A stretch of DNA of 64,000 nt, taken from contig WBMQ01000004.1 in the NCBI GenBank assembly GCA_016630905.1, positions 1 through 64,000 of the forward strand. Reading direction: 5' to 3'. This stretch comes from Capillidium heterosporum (lineage: Eukaryota; Entomophthoromycota; Entomophthoromycetes; Entomophthorales; Capillidiaceae). Made by a program: the position numbers and the translations under genes. Shown one piece after another: positions 48,201 to 60,409 of the stretch (the stretch's first letter is position 1; each line of letters opens with the position of its first letter). The notes under the pieces were generated by a model. It was not told the origin of the DNA. It saw nothing but the letters and a program-made list of their open reading frames with translations, and made no database searches.

Positions 48201-50197
48201 GGATCTCGTAGTAGGCTTCCAGTTGAAAGAGTCGGAAATTACGGAGGAGATAGTCGTGCAGCGTCAGAAATTGCAGGTTGAGCTTGGGAATAGGAAGCGG
48301 GTGGGCGTTGGTGAAGAGCTGGGAGGAGATGACGTCGGCATTAAAGAGTTGGTCCTGGTCCGGGTAGAGGGGCCTGCCGTTGATGGAATCGATCTGGGAC
48401 TGCTTACGCTCAAATTTACTACATAGTGCTTCCAAGAGGAGATCGGCGTCATAATAGGTTTCCCCATCTTCAAGGTCTACGGTACGGATAAAGAGATGTT
48501 CGCATAGTTTGATTAGGGTTGCATGATCCAAAGGCTTGAGGTGGTTAAGTAGGCCGGTCCTGGTGGTCAATGGTTTGATGTGTGATATGGCAAGATTGCC
48601 CAATTCGGTTGGGAACTCCAGGTGAGCCAAAGCTTGCAGATTACGAAGCAAAGTGTACAGCCGCTCCGTCACCTCGTCGTCACTCAACGGCTGACCAGTG
48701 AAGTCGTCAATCTGGAAGTTGCAGTAGAAGTGCAGCTGGTCCAAAAGCTCGTTGAACCTGGAGCTAAGCAAAATGCTAAGTAAATTTCATTAGTAAATAT
48801 AAACTTACTTGAGATCTTCACGGGCTTTGAAAAGAGGCAGCTGATGGCAGCGGATGATAAAGTGCTGGTCCTCTAGCAACGTGTTTACAAAGCGACGGGT
48901 TGGCAATTGAGACTGTAAATCAATCAAAAGCTCCAACACTCGTTCACCGAAGGTTACTAGTGCACTTTCAGTAGCGTCAACTGGGTTATCCTCCTCCATA
49001 CGTTCGACGGATTTGAGGATACGCTTGAGTTGGGTAAAGAAAACTTGGAGGAGGTTGGGTAGGAAGCTAGACTCTAGATTCATGGATTTCTGAACGGCAG
49101 CATCTGTTTTTAAACAAGGTTAAATTGAGGCTTTGTAAAATAAGGTACCGCTGTTGTTGTATCGCTTCTCGTAACTGCGCCACAGCTTACCTAGCTGCTT
49201 CACCTTGCCAGTCAATGAATTTCGTTTGACCTCACTGGTTAGGTGATTCCAGACACCTATGGAAACTAGCCTACTCTATTAGTACTAAATAAAATAAATG
49301 CTACTTTAATGCCCGTTCTCGGATAATAGTATACTCCAACGATTGGAAGGTAAATGTAAAGAACCTTAAAAGCTCAGTCTGTAGTTGAACTTTGACGAAA
49401 GGTTCTAACTTTTTGAATACCTTTATCTCCAAATTTAGAGTTAGTTGCATTATTTTGTAGAAAAGTTGTTGGAATTTGACACTGTCTTCGCTAAAGAGAT
49501 CTGCAAGTATAAAAACTTAGATTTGATAAATAAATTCAAGTTACCCCAAGGTGGTGTCAATTTCGCATCCTCCAATTTGAAATTTATAACCAAGACGATG
49601 AGTAGGAGATGAGGTTCAGTAGCTGTGTCAAGATTGAGTTGAGGCCACAGCACCTAAAGCTATAAATAAAAATGACTACAGTAAATTTACCTTTTCTAGG
49701 AAACCTTCGGCTTCCAAGCTGAAAACTTTGTTGTAGTCGATACCTACGTCCCGTTTCAACAACTTGAAGAAGAGGGAATCCAATAGTTTATAGTCGAACT
49801 GGCTTGTTTTTTTACTTTTAGTTGGTTTACTGCGTTTGTTGGCCTTGGCTTTGGTCTCTACTTCCAACTTGGAAACCAAGTCAACTATCTCATTGTCTAG
49901 TACTAGATCGGTTTCCGTCTCGAAACTGTCGATAAGTTTTGGTAGAGTTGTTGTCAAAGTGGCTTGGCCAGTTGTGGTTTCTTCTAGCTGCATACTTGCT
50001 ATATCTGGTATTTCACTTTGATTACCTTCAGCTGGGTCTTCATCTTGAACAACTTCAGCTTCTTGAGTTTCTTCGACTTCAATTGTAGAAACTTCTTCAC
50101 TCTCATCAACTTGACCAACCTCTATCTCAACATCTTCAGTGTCGACGATGTGAGTTGACTTTGGCTTCCTTCCGAATCTGCTCTTTCCCTTTGCCAT
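45300..50197 (-). CDS. cwf11: Aquarius / Cwf11 intron-binding spliceosomal helicase
   Basis: SF1 (Upf1-like) RNA helicase that binds introns in the spliceosome. Exons 50197-49691, 49653-49545, 49500-49305, 49270-49149, 49103-48809, 48763-45960, 45915-45761 and 45718-45300, about 1,500 residues. A lineage-specific acidic N-terminus precedes the ARM-like Aquarius N-domain. Next come [19 protein letters not shown] and the stalk/beta-barrel block. The helicase core has [14 protein letters not shown] (Walker A), [18 protein letters not shown] (Walker B) and GDHLQLPPI, then YQGQQND in exon 7 and [15 protein letters not shown] in exon 8. Within the big exon the frame moves +1 twice, near 46723-46757 and near 46539-46563. 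The second lies between ELLRTF and [11 protein letters not shown], both conserved in human AQR, so an intron is excluded there. The C-terminus is acidic. Confidence 0.95.
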
Positions 50198-50509
50198 CCT
50201 TGAGAACTATTTCGATGGTAATCAACAGCTTGATAAAATGTTTGGCACTGATACTTTTCTGAATTGACAGCAAATTCTTTGGCTAAGAATACACTTGCAG
50301 TTTTTAAACCGTGTCTAGCTTTGTGGCTCAGCCACAAATGAAAATACCTTAAAAGTTCTATACTAAACTATTATTGGCGAGTGTATGGGATTAGGTGTTT
50401 ATTAGTCTATATCCAATTTTATCATTCGTTTAGCAAATCATTTGCCAATGCTTTTGCCAACAATTCATATTTCCAAAACATCCCAACAAAGTTTATTTCT
50501 ATTTCAAGA
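50198..50509. promoter_or_regulatory. Divergent promoter region Aquarius / RPP20
   Basis: 312 bases between two divergent starts; no individual element recognised. Confidence 0.45.
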
Positions 50510-51050
50510 ATGAAGCACAAAGCCAAGACCAACTTACTGGAGACCCGAAAAACATCCAAAAGTAACAATATACAAGTTTAGGTATGTTAAAGTAAGTTAG
50601 GGGTGCCCAACGGAGTCATTCAATCTAGACCAGTAGTTTTACCTACTCACAAACAAGGTGACATTTTCATCTCCAGAACTACAAGTTACCATTCAGTTCT
50701 CAAGCGAGTCAAAGATCTTTTCTTGAAGAAACAGTAAGCTTTATGGTTTTAGCAGTTAGATTTTGATATATTTATTTTGTAGATTTAGCTACTGTACGTT
50801 GCATGGGTTAGGTGCTCGAATATTAAATACTACGCAATTCGCTCTCATGTTGAAGGAGGAGTTGGATAAGCTGGGAGGCTGTACGTTTGAGATAAAGACT
50901 TCAACTGTCAACGCAGTTGATGACTTTGTACCGGATGATGAGGTATAGTTTTTAGAAAAGCTTTTATTTATTTTAGTTTAGGAGGAAGATAAAAAAGCAG
51001 CCTCGAGGGACTTGAGTGCTATACACATAAAAGTAAAATTTAATAAATAG
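50510..51050 (+). CDS. pop7: Ribonuclease P/MRP subunit RPP20/Pop7
   Basis: Alba-family subunit of RNase P and RNase MRP, nuclear, for tRNA and rRNA maturation. Exons 50510-50561, 50601-50733, 50783-50942 and 50982-51050 give 137 residues. The Alba core includes GDIFISRTTSYHSVLKRVKD, then CTLHGLGARILNTTQFALML, then the RPP20-specific NTSTV-like TSTVNAVDDFVPDDE and the final strand SAIHIKVKF. Order and spacing match human RPP20 (140 residues). The basic N-terminus (MKHKAKTNLLETRKTSK) comes from exon 1. Confidence 0.9.
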
Positions 51051-52133
51051 AGTTATAGGCGATATATAATTTCGATAGTGTTTAATGTCTTTAAATGCTA
51101 GCTGTATAACATTGATTTATAACTGCTATTCTAAAATATAGAGGTAATGCATAGCTTATTTCCTAGTAATATATTTCTCTTTAAACATTGATGGCTAACT
51201 GTTATAGTGCGATTTTCACTATTATTTTAAAATCCAAGAATAGCATCCTAGTATGTTGAAATCTCTTGTTTGTAAATCTGCTATTTGTAGTACTGTTGTT
51301 CTTTGATGTAGCTTTATCTTTTAGACATATTTCAAAACATACTAATACGTTTAAACTAAGATACTAAACCATCTTTCAAAATAGATTTATTAAACTTTTA
51401 ATTACTGTAATCAGCTTATTAAGTGGCTATTTATTGTCCACACATCGATATCCTGACTATTTTAATGATGTTGATTCTTTGCCCCTTCCATCCAATATAT
51501 AACGAGCGCATTTTCATATATATTGTATACTGTGATTGTTGGTGGAACCTTGCAATTTAATTGATTCAAGGTTTGTTTAGTACTTTTTCTTTAATATCTT
51601 CTTAAGAACTTTAAATAGGCAAGACGAAGAAAGTTTGATGCCTGAGTTCAACTTGAAATTAATTGTGATATCAAGCTTCTCTTTAGAGTTTGAACTAGTT
51701 ACCAACTTGATGCTATTTGGGCAATAATCTCTAGCTATCAGCATATAGGTATTTTTGAACCTTCTTAAGGTCTATGGAAGGTTTAGAGCTGCTGGTATGC
51801 AATCTTATATTAGAACGATAGACATATAGTAAAGCTTTATAGACAAACGTATTTGAGGTATGCAAAATAATACTAAATGTAATTGTATTAAAATTCAATG
51901 CTATCCTATCTATAACTGTCGAACTTGATGAATATCAAAATACCCATTCAAAATTGGCTTGTCACCTATTTTCAAATCCTAAAACGCTTCCCTATACTCG
52001 TAATCTATTGGAATAAAAATTTTACACTCCATTTTCCAAAGGCCCAAATTCTATTGGTAAACCATTTTCATTCAAAATTTTCAAAGCCAAAACTATTTCA
52101 CAATCAGCTTTCCCAAAACTCCACAAGTAAAAA
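51051..52133. other. Intergenic region, AT-rich (1.1 kb)
   Basis: Between two genes on the same strand. No exon-like frames; a 74-codon frame overlapping the mL50 leader was rejected. Confidence 0.5.
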
Positions 52134-52854
52134 ATGTTGTCGAAACTAGCAAGAGCTCAACGCCTATTCCAACCCAGGTCATTAGTTCAAAATTTCAATA
52201 CCAGAAGTTTAGTCAAATCAAGATCCAACTCCATGTTCGGTTGGAACTTATTCAACAAGGACAAGAAAGAGCCTGAAGCTACTGAAGAAGTTAAGGAAGT
52301 CCAAGAGGTTGGCGAATTAGATTGGTCAACTACCGAAACGTAAATTTTATTTTTAAATTGAGGTTGTGTTAACATGATTTTTTATGTTTTGAAAATAGTA
52401 AAAGTGATGCTGAACCTTTGGAAAAAGTAACGTTGAGCAAGGATGAAATAACCCAAGTCATAACCGACAGCTGTAAACAATTCCATCCCAACTTCACCGC
52501 CGAAGCTGATATCCACCAACTCTCATTAGCCGATCCATTAACTAAATTCAAGGTAAACATATACTTTACATTTAATTTTACTCATTTTAATTTGTCATTA
52601 AGGTCCTCCAACCTACACTGTTAAAGTTCAAATCATTGAGCGGTAGCAACGACTTTTACCTACCTAACCGCAACTTAAACAATATCGAAAGTGTCAAAGA
52701 GCTTTTGGACTTCTATCTGGAGGAAAAGGATCAATTCAAGGTCAATGATGGGTACAAGGTCGACAAGTACTTTGAGAAGCTGGAGGAGGTGCCCAGTAAC
52801 TTGAAGTTCGAAAAGGCCAAAGGTCCCCAAAATAGATACAACGTTAGAGTTTGA
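52134..52854 (+). CDS. mrpl50: Mitochondrial large-subunit ribosomal protein mL50
   Basis: Exons 52134-52339, 52399-52552 and 52603-52854 give 203 residues. The first about 35 residues are basic, Ser/Arg/Leu-rich and free of acidic residues (MLSKLARAQRLFQPRSLVQN), a good mitochondrial presequence. An acidic linker follows. The C-terminal half matches the mL50 domain: PTLLKFKSLSGSNDFYLPNR, then the L..I.S.KELLDFYLE pattern. The domain call rests on short motifs. Confidence 0.72.
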
Positions 52855-53141
52855 ATAAAGTAGATCAAGGAGATTATTTTAGGTAAAAGATAAATATGGT
52901 TTGTTTTACTTTTATATATATCAGTTTATTGTATTAGTACATTTAAAACGATGTCTTACAACAGATCAGTAAGTAGTCTTTGCTTAATGTTGCTGGTACA
53001 CCACATCTATTGTCTATTATTTGGATTCGTATGAACCATATAAAAGTCTAAAACCAGTACACATTATTTGAATTTTAAATTCTTTATAAACGATATACCA
53101 CAGCCAAAATACGATGCTGAATTAACAAAAACATCCAACTT

Positions 53142-54990
53142 TTATTCCAAGTGCTTGTAGATGGATAAAATCTTCTTGATGTTTGTATCTTCCATATCTA
53201 AAATTAAGTCAAAAGAAATTTTATACAAGCCTACCTAGAAGCTTGACAAGGTCCTTAAATAACTCTAATCTATTCAAACCCTAAAAACAAGAAAAATATA
53301 TTAGTTTTACGAAACAAAAGGTTGAAGTTTACCAAAATTTCAAGTTGCCTACACCTCGGGTTACTAAAATTAAACTGATAAGTAGATTCGTTAAAATAGA
53401 GGCTTACTTATTGGTAGGGAAATAGAATTCAGCCAGCAACTTTTCCAACCTTTCAAGTTGCTTGAACTGCTGTAGCTTAATAGCCAAAATCTTGGTCCAG
53501 TGTTGGTACTCGTGTGACATCTTCTTGGCATAGTAGGCGATTATCTTATCCTACATTTATAAGTGGATGTACCTAAGGTAATATAGTTCAAGCTTACTTC
53601 GATAAGGTCCAACATTAAGATTTGCCTCAACTCACTATCTAACGTATCTTCCTCATTTCTTGGCAAGGTAGATTCGACTTCATTATCGAGATGAGCTTTT
53701 CGTTTAGTTAGGAATTGGTTACTGCTGTTATAAGGTGAACTTTGCTGAAGCAGGTCTTGAATTGCGAGGTTTGGTTCCTTTGATAAACTAGCGTTGACTT
53801 TAACCCAAATAGTAGGTTCCGAATTGTGATCCAATTTAAACACGCTGCCACTATTCAGATATATGGTAGGATTTCCTTGAGCCAGCTTGACATTAGAAAC
53901 ACTGTCGATGGTAAATTCGTCTGTAGTGTCAGGGCTATCTAGCTGCAGTATTGGGGCTACAGTTATACCAGCTAAAAGGGAACTACCATTGTCCAAATCC
54001 CTAGCCAATTTTTGTTGTTATATTAGATAATAACATGAAGGTGAATTGTTTACCACATATAAATGAGTCCAGAATATGTGATACATAGGAGTTGATGCTT
54101 ATCTATCGTAGCAAAACCTACTTGTGAGTCGAGGCACAGCTTAGGTAGGACTCTAAATACAATTAAACTTAAAAAGGTCGATCAACAGTAAAAGCTACTT
54201 GAGTCCACTGGCATTGTAGATGTTAAAATCGCCATTGTAGCATGCAAAGATAACGAAGGAATCGACTACCTTTACGAAAGTGATTTGGGAAGTTCGAACG
54301 ATTTGCCATTTGAACACCTTATTGAAGTATAATTTTAGAAAAAAAAGCTCTAGAGATATGGTTTAGTAAGCGAATGTAAAAGGATTAGTTGCCTGTAGCT
54401 TTATCTTTATAAATTTCTATTAGATAGCCCCCTTCTAGTTAGGTTAAAGGCTTTAAAGTTGGGGAGCTGTCTCAAATGGGGCATAGATTTCTTGAAATGA
54501 AGGTAGGATATTGGTATCGTAGGTTTTTTTTCCTATACGTGGGAAAGGAAGTAAATATCAAAACGTCTAAAAAGATATAAATTTACCTTTGTCAGTTGGG
54601 AATCGTTGTGAGGCACAATTTCTGAATTTTGATTGACAATAGTCTCACAAGGCTGTTGCACAAAGATAAATACTCTATTATAAAATTAAGAAATTTAAAC
54701 TGCTTACCTAAGAATGTTGAACTAGTATTTGGATTATTTGGGACATCTATAGCTGCTGAAAACATATTCCTTATTGGACACATCCCCAGTAGTCAGAGTA
54801 CTAGCATTCTCTTCCCTAAGAATACATAAGCTCACTTTAAAATGATTTAAAAGGTGGCATACTTAGTGCTAATAAAAGTTGGCGCAATCCTCTTTTTAAC
54901 TTTTGGGACAGTGGTAGATGGAGTTATTTGCTCTCTATGATTCTCCATGGCCGGAGACAATACCGGATTAAGTAAAGTTGAATTGTAATG
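53142..54990 (-). CDS. hir1: HIRA/Hir1 histone chaperone, C-terminal part without WD40 propeller
   Basis: HIRA places H3.3-H4 independently of replication and binds Asf1 through its B domain. Visible in order: a B-domain-like motif KKRIAPTFIS (exon around 54980-54890), a poorly conserved linker with uncertain joins (54590-54830), then the Hira domain. The Hira segments are WQIVRTSQITFVKVVDSFVIF, GLKVLPKLCLDSQ, QLLCITYSGLIYMWDL, AGITVAPILQL and NPTIYLNSGSVFKLD, followed by helical exons ending IKKILSIYKHLE at 53142. The N-terminal WD40 repeats are missing: the 500 bases upstream hold no such sequence. An ATG at 54949 lies inside the B-domain exon. In the linker one exon also reads best in a +1 frame after 54740. 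Either a split or truncated gene, or a decaying copy. The Hira domain itself looks intact. Confidence 0.75.
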
Positions 54991-55524
54991 GCTTGGAATT
55001 GGCAAGTACTCGTCTTTCTAAACCGTCGATTTATTCTCTGTCTTTACTTGATTCTGGGTTGCTCTTTAACGCTCGTTGAACTTACTTTGTTGTAACTTTA
55101 AAAGAGGTCAGCTAGAAAATATGGTTCAATTTTAACCTGAATTTTTATTTCAATTAAAGGAAGCTGATAAGAAAGAAACAATTATAAGGCTATAATGTCA
55201 AGTTAAACAGTAAATAGAGAATATTTGGATAGTGTTGAGATCTTAAACAAAAGCTATCAGTTTATTATAATAGTTTGTAGAAAAGATCAAGAGAGTTATA
55301 CCATACATAGTAGCTTTAAGAATCGTAGTATAGTTTACTTGCAAAATAAGGATACCGTGGAAGTTTTAACAGCTGTATGTAATTAAATAAACATACCTAA
55401 AATTATAAGCCAAACAACAGAGTAAAGTCAACTACAAAACATATGTCCAAAACAGCAAACCAAATTCATTTAGTAATAAAGCATAAAAATGTCATACAAC
55501 TTTAAATACACCGGATTTAAAAAA
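54991..55524. other. Spacer where the HIRA propeller would be expected
   Basis: AT-rich; read in all frames it contains no WD-repeat motifs and no exon. Also the 3' flank of calcineurin B. Confidence 0.55.
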
Positions 55525-56156
55525 TTAAAAGTCGTTGAGGGTAAGCTGCTTAGCAACATCGGTCTTCTCTACGAAGCTACAAAACTCTTCAAAAGAGATC
55601 TTGCCATCCCCATCTCTATCAGCCTCCATGATGGTTTTATCGACAATCTGCTGCAGCTGGTCCTCCTTTAAATTGTTGCCTACCATCATCTTCAAAACTA
55701 AAAAGAGCTCCCCGTTGGAGATAAAGTTGTCGCGGTCCATGTCGTAGATCTTGAAGGCAACTATTAGGTGAAATTAATGAGTAAAATAGGCAAATAAATG
55801 CACTTACAGCGTAGTTTCTCTACTTTGTTGCCTTTAGCGGAGAAAGCGGATAGCCCTTTGATAAATTCTTGAAAGTCAACGTCGCCACCACCGTCTTCAT
55901 CAAATATAGCAATAAGTCGTGTTGCCAATGGATTGGAAGCAATTTGGGGGATGGCTAAAAATTCATCTTTATCAATAGCTCCACTTCCATCTTTGTCCAA
56001 CTTGTTGAACCGTTTGTACAGCCGAGCTATCTCTTCAGCCGTAACTTTTTAAAAACATTAGGTTAATTGTTGATATAGATATTAAATATGAATGAAAAAC
56101 TTACAGTTTGAAGAGTTGACCATGTCATCGATAGTTAGCGATTGTGAATTACCCAT
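55525..56156 (-). CDS. cnb1: Calcineurin B regulatory subunit
   Basis: Ca2+-binding subunit of the phosphatase calcineurin. Exons 56156-56105, 56044-55808 and 55760-55525 give 174 residues. MGNSQS is an N-myristoylation site. Four EF-hands are intact: [36 protein letters not shown] and [12 protein letters not shown]. Length and the short C-terminal tail match the family. The first ATG starts the myristoylation motif. Confidence 0.96.
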
Positions 56157-56884
56157 TTCGTTTTATTTTACAAGTATAAGAAAGCTAAGTATCTTGCAGT
56201 GGCTGTAAGCGTATCAATAGGAGCTACCTCGTATGTTTTGAAAGATACGCAAATTAATGGAGCAAATAAAGTGGAGCTATTTGGCAACAAACTTGGATAT
56301 TTTCAAAGCGCATTCTTGATGACCCATCTATTTGACGCCTCTGATGAATTGATGTTATGTCCAATTAAAGGTATTGTAGCAAGCCAAGTAGCTAACTTAA
56401 TTGGATTCTGCTTGATACTCTAAATTTGATGGGGAAATATATTTTATCAGGTTGGGATAGATTCTATTAATCTATAAATATTTGCTTGAATACTAAATTA
56501 ACTACTAGTATTGAGCAAATGTATATGATTTTGCAATGCCATTTGAATTATCAGTATTGTAGGCAACGCTTTTACATGTATGCTCTTTTAAACTTCAAGT
56601 TTATTTTTAGGGTCTTTACTCTAGAAAATGTTGCCTATACAATCAAATTCATTTAAACAGCTTACTACATGTAAAAAGTATGCTATATTTAAAACTTATA
56701 CGAAATAGTATTCCCTTAAAGCTTGAATCGGTAAAAGTTAATGTTATTGGAAAAATATCTGCTTCCAAACCAAAAACATCAACTACAACAACAAAAATCA
56801 ATCAAACATATAGCTCCATTTAATTAGGAATATTCAAAATCAACATAAAGCCATTTAAGTACCAACCCGAAGCCTACTGCAAAT
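56157..56884. other. Intergenic region
   Basis: Upstream of calcineurin B and downstream of the aldehyde dehydrogenase. A 74-codon plus-strand frame (56199-56423) lacks an ATG and was rejected. Confidence 0.5.
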
Positions 56885-58626
56885 TCAAAGCTTACGCTTC
56901 AAGTGATAGGATTTAGGGATGGTAACTGGATCGAATCCTAAAGTCGACAACGAGCACCCTTTACCAGATAACTTACGTCCCGACCAAGGTAAAATAGGGT
57001 CAGGGTAATCACACCGGTTCATAAAAACGGTGCCAAAGTCAAGTAGAGGACCTAACTTGGAGACAACTGCTTCGTCTTGGGTCCAGATAGAGGCAGTCAA
57101 TCCAAATGGGCTGTCGTTCATCAATTTGATAGCTTCATCATCGTCTTCAACCTAAAATTTTATTTAAACTTAAAATTTATACTATGGATTAGAGCTTACT
57201 GCCATGATTCCAATTACTGGACCAAAGCTTTCATCACTCATGACTTTCATTTGATGGTTGACTTGGGTCAAGACTTGGGGTGCTACGTAGTTGGTACCTT
57301 CCTAATTTGATTTAAACCCAGTACTTAGTATCAATAAGCAGCTTAAAATACCTACCTTAGCTTTAGGGAAGAGGGATGGGTCGATCCAAGCTTTAGCACC
57401 TAGCTTTACTAAGAAAATCATCGTTAGCAAACAAAGCACATAATAATGCTATATTACCGGCTTCAGCAATATGCTCACGGACCAATTTAGCAGCCTGGAG
57501 CGAGACCATAGGACCAAGGGTAGTACTTTCCAATCTAGGATCATCCAAGACATAGGTCTACAAAACATTAAATCAAAAGCTAAAATAGAAAAATTACTTT
57601 GGTCATAGCTACATACTTTTCAACAAACTGGTTAAATACCGATTTGTGTACGTAGATCCGTTCTACCGAGCAACAAGATTGCCCTGAATTGAACATAGCG
57701 CCATCAACCAACTGTTCAGCTGTATAATCCAAGTCACAGTCAGCTCTTACTAAAGCTGGGTCCTTACCGCCGAGTTCCAAACTGATACCTATAGTTAAAG
57801 ACAACTAAATACAACAAATCATAAAGTAAATACCTTTAAAGTAATGGCTCCCAGCGACCGAGTTTTGAACCAACTTACCATTAGCTACTGACCCAGTAAA
57901 GTTGACAAGCTTGACATGGGGCAGCTTTATCAAATAATCAACGTCATCGTTGTCGACGTGCAATGCTTGGAACACATCCTTAGGTAGACCAGCCTTCTTC
58001 AAGTGTTTTTGGTAGGTCTCAGCTATGGTAGGCGTCTGAGGCGACATCTTCATAATGACACTGTTTCCGGCCAACAACGAAGGTATCAAGCCGTTGATAG
58101 TGGTTAGGTAAGGGTAGTTCCATGGCGCTATGAACAGAGTTACACCGACTGGTTCCTTGACGATAACTTTTTTGAAGGTCTCATCTTCAAAAACGGTATT
58201 GGGCTTGAGAACCGAAGAGCTAACTGAGATAAGGTAGTCACCACGAAGCTTGGTGGTAGCTAATTCGGAGGCCGTATATCTGATGGGTCTAAAGAAATGA
58301 GGTTAATATATGTTAAAATATGATTAAAGTTACCTTCCCATGTGTTCCGTCAACTCCTTAGCTAATACATCCTTTTCAGTTACCAAGCTATCTAAAAACT
58401 TGGTTAGGATAGCCTTTCGAGTTTCCAAATCCGTCTTCCTCCAATTTTGGAAAGCTCTGTCGCTGGCTTTAACGACCTCTTCAATTTCTTGACGAGTGTT
58501 GAAGTTCTTTGTCAGGATTGGCTTATTATCAATAGGCGAAATTGTTGTAAATGTTTTGGCCATCTTTGCTACTTTAACTCGTAGAGCTGCTTTATAAAAT
58601 TTATAGACTGTCTCCATTTGTAGCAT
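56885..58626 (-). CDS. NAD(P)-dependent aldehyde dehydrogenase (ALDH superfamily)
   Basis: Oxidises an aldehyde to the acid, succinate-semialdehyde type by resemblance. Exons 58626-58334, 58288-57834, 57788-57598, 57557-57458, 57408-57356, 57301-57200 and 57151-56885 give up to 486 residues. Motifs: APWNYPYLT (cofactor and substrate side), VNFTGSVANGK, catalytic Glu in LELGGKDPA, catalytic Cys in FNSGQSCCSVERIYV, and ESFGPVIGI near the C-terminus. The tail GRKLSGKGCSLSTLGFD with PKSYHLK is typical of a fungal subgroup. Three ATGs are possible (58626, 58617, 58563). The last begins just before TISPIDNKPI and would give a cytosolic protein, while the longer forms add a basic, helical N-terminus that could target mitochondria. 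Confidence 0.93.
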
Positions 58627-58703
58627 TGTAAAAATGAATACGTCATAGCATTTTATACTTTGAAGGCATTTACTCCCGATTTCCTTGTCATTTTCACTTC
58701 AGA

Positions 58704-59521
58704 ATGCTAACTTTGGAAAACAACAATTTAGTTAGTAGTGTAGATAAGGATACCATCAACAACTTCAGTAATATAACTTTGAGTTTCATAGATTATAGGA
58801 CATCCAAGTAACCTATTTTTCAACTTTTGTAGCTCAAATATTATAGCCGTATATTCACAAATTTAGTCAACATCCAGGAAAGCATTTGTTTAATTAGTAG
58901 GAGCCGAGCACAGTTCTTCAAATTAAAAGCATGGTTGGGCTCTTGTATCAATTCCAAGTCGAAAATCAAACTATTGTAAGTGATTCCATCGATTGCTCTA
59001 ACATTCTTATTTTAGCTATTGTAAAGACTTGCCAGCTTTAAAGTCATTGTTCAAAAATTTGGATAAATTAGTGAAAAGGGTAGATACTATAATTATAAAC
59101 GACAGTTCCAGTTATTTCAAGATGGATATCAGTTCGGTGGAAGAGTAATTTAGCTGAAAAGCATAGTTTTAAACTTTTGATTTTAGCTTGAAGGAGTGGC
59201 ATCGATTTTTAGGGTACTTTCGAATATATAGGTAAGTTTTTTAGATAGAAATTGATTTGGTGCTAAATTTTATTAGTCATATTAAGTTGTTGGTAATGAA
59301 CAGTATCGATAGACTGGTTTTGGAGAGCGAGCCTTTAGTAAAGATCGCCAAGACATTGGCTAACGTTTATGTGGTGTACAACAAGGATACCAACCATGTC
59401 TTGATAAAAGGTACTGGAACTTTCTTTTATTTGGATAAAATATAGTTATTGAATAGTTAATTTAGATGAGGTTAAGGCAGGTGAGTCAACGAGTCAGATA
59501 TCGGATGTTGTAGTTGTGTAG
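58704..59521 (+). CDS. Unrecognised helical protein, 198 residues
   Basis: Six short exons join in frame: 58704-58807, 58847-58975, 59016-59144, 59187-59231, 59277-59410 and 59466-59521. All introns are about 39-55 bases with GT...AG ends. The product is helical throughout, with basic and hydrophobic segments (SRSRAQFFKLKAWLGSCI, KEWHRFLGYFRIYRSHIKLL) and no signal peptide or transmembrane span. No family recognised; the pattern would suit a small subunit of a complex. Its start is only 78 bases from the divergent aldehyde dehydrogenase start, so they share a promoter. Confidence 0.65.
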
Positions 59522-60409
59522 AATTGATACCTTTGAATTTAATAGTTCCAATATGTAGTTTTTAATAGACTCGGTTTTATTAGTCTCGAATTTGAGGAGT
59601 TGAGAGTCTATTAATGATATCAATGCTATATCAGTATAATTTACATCTGTTCCAATAAGCTGTACCAAACTGTGTATCCCTTCTTCATTCTGCTGTTAAA
59701 GTATTTATGTTTTTCTTGTCTCTGATTTTGATCACTTTAATCTGTAGTTGTATGTTTTGATAAACTTGAAGAGTACTATCCTTTTAGTTAACTTTAGTTT
59801 TCTATGTTCGGATGCAACCTTCAATTTACAGTTATTAAGTTTATTGTATTATTCATTCTTTTCATCAAGAGATATCTTGGATCTGTAAATCTACTTTATA
59901 TATTAAAAAGCATTTTAACTAATTATATTTTTAATCTTAATTACACTTTGTATTCACTTAAGTCTAGTTTAAATAGTATAAATTTATGAAGTATTCAAAT
60001 ATTTAAAGCTTATCTCTCAATAAACACTATTATAATCTTTGATATTTCCAAAAAGCTTTTTTTGCAAGTTTAATAAATAGCAGAGAATTGATCAGTAAAT
60101 ATGAACAATGGTATTGGTCGGATATTTTGACTTCATGTTTCGTGATAACTATTTTTGGTTGAAGATATGAAAGATATATCTAAACAAAGTGATAGACTTT
60201 ATAAGCTTAAAACAATAACATCCATACATATCCTTTGATAGTATATCTATACTAAAGCTTACAATACAATATGCTTTGTATTCAAATACTTTTGCTATCT
60301 TGCAATAGGCCTAAGCTGCCCAAACTGTGACATCACAGTAGATTTAACTTTTCCCAGATCAATCGGATTTTATACAGCTTATTTCAGAGAAGAGTTATCA
60401 AAATAGTGT
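59522..60409. other. Intergenic region, AT-rich
   Basis: Upstream of Uso1. Two 60-codon frames were rejected as low-complexity AT sequence. Confidence 0.5.

Noticed and set aside
48196-48426. Several long frames opposite the Aquarius exon
   Set aside because: Antisense shadows of the conserved helicase coding sequence.
56199-56423. 74-codon plus-strand frame upstream of calcineurin B
   Set aside because: No ATG start; probably chance within a promoter region.
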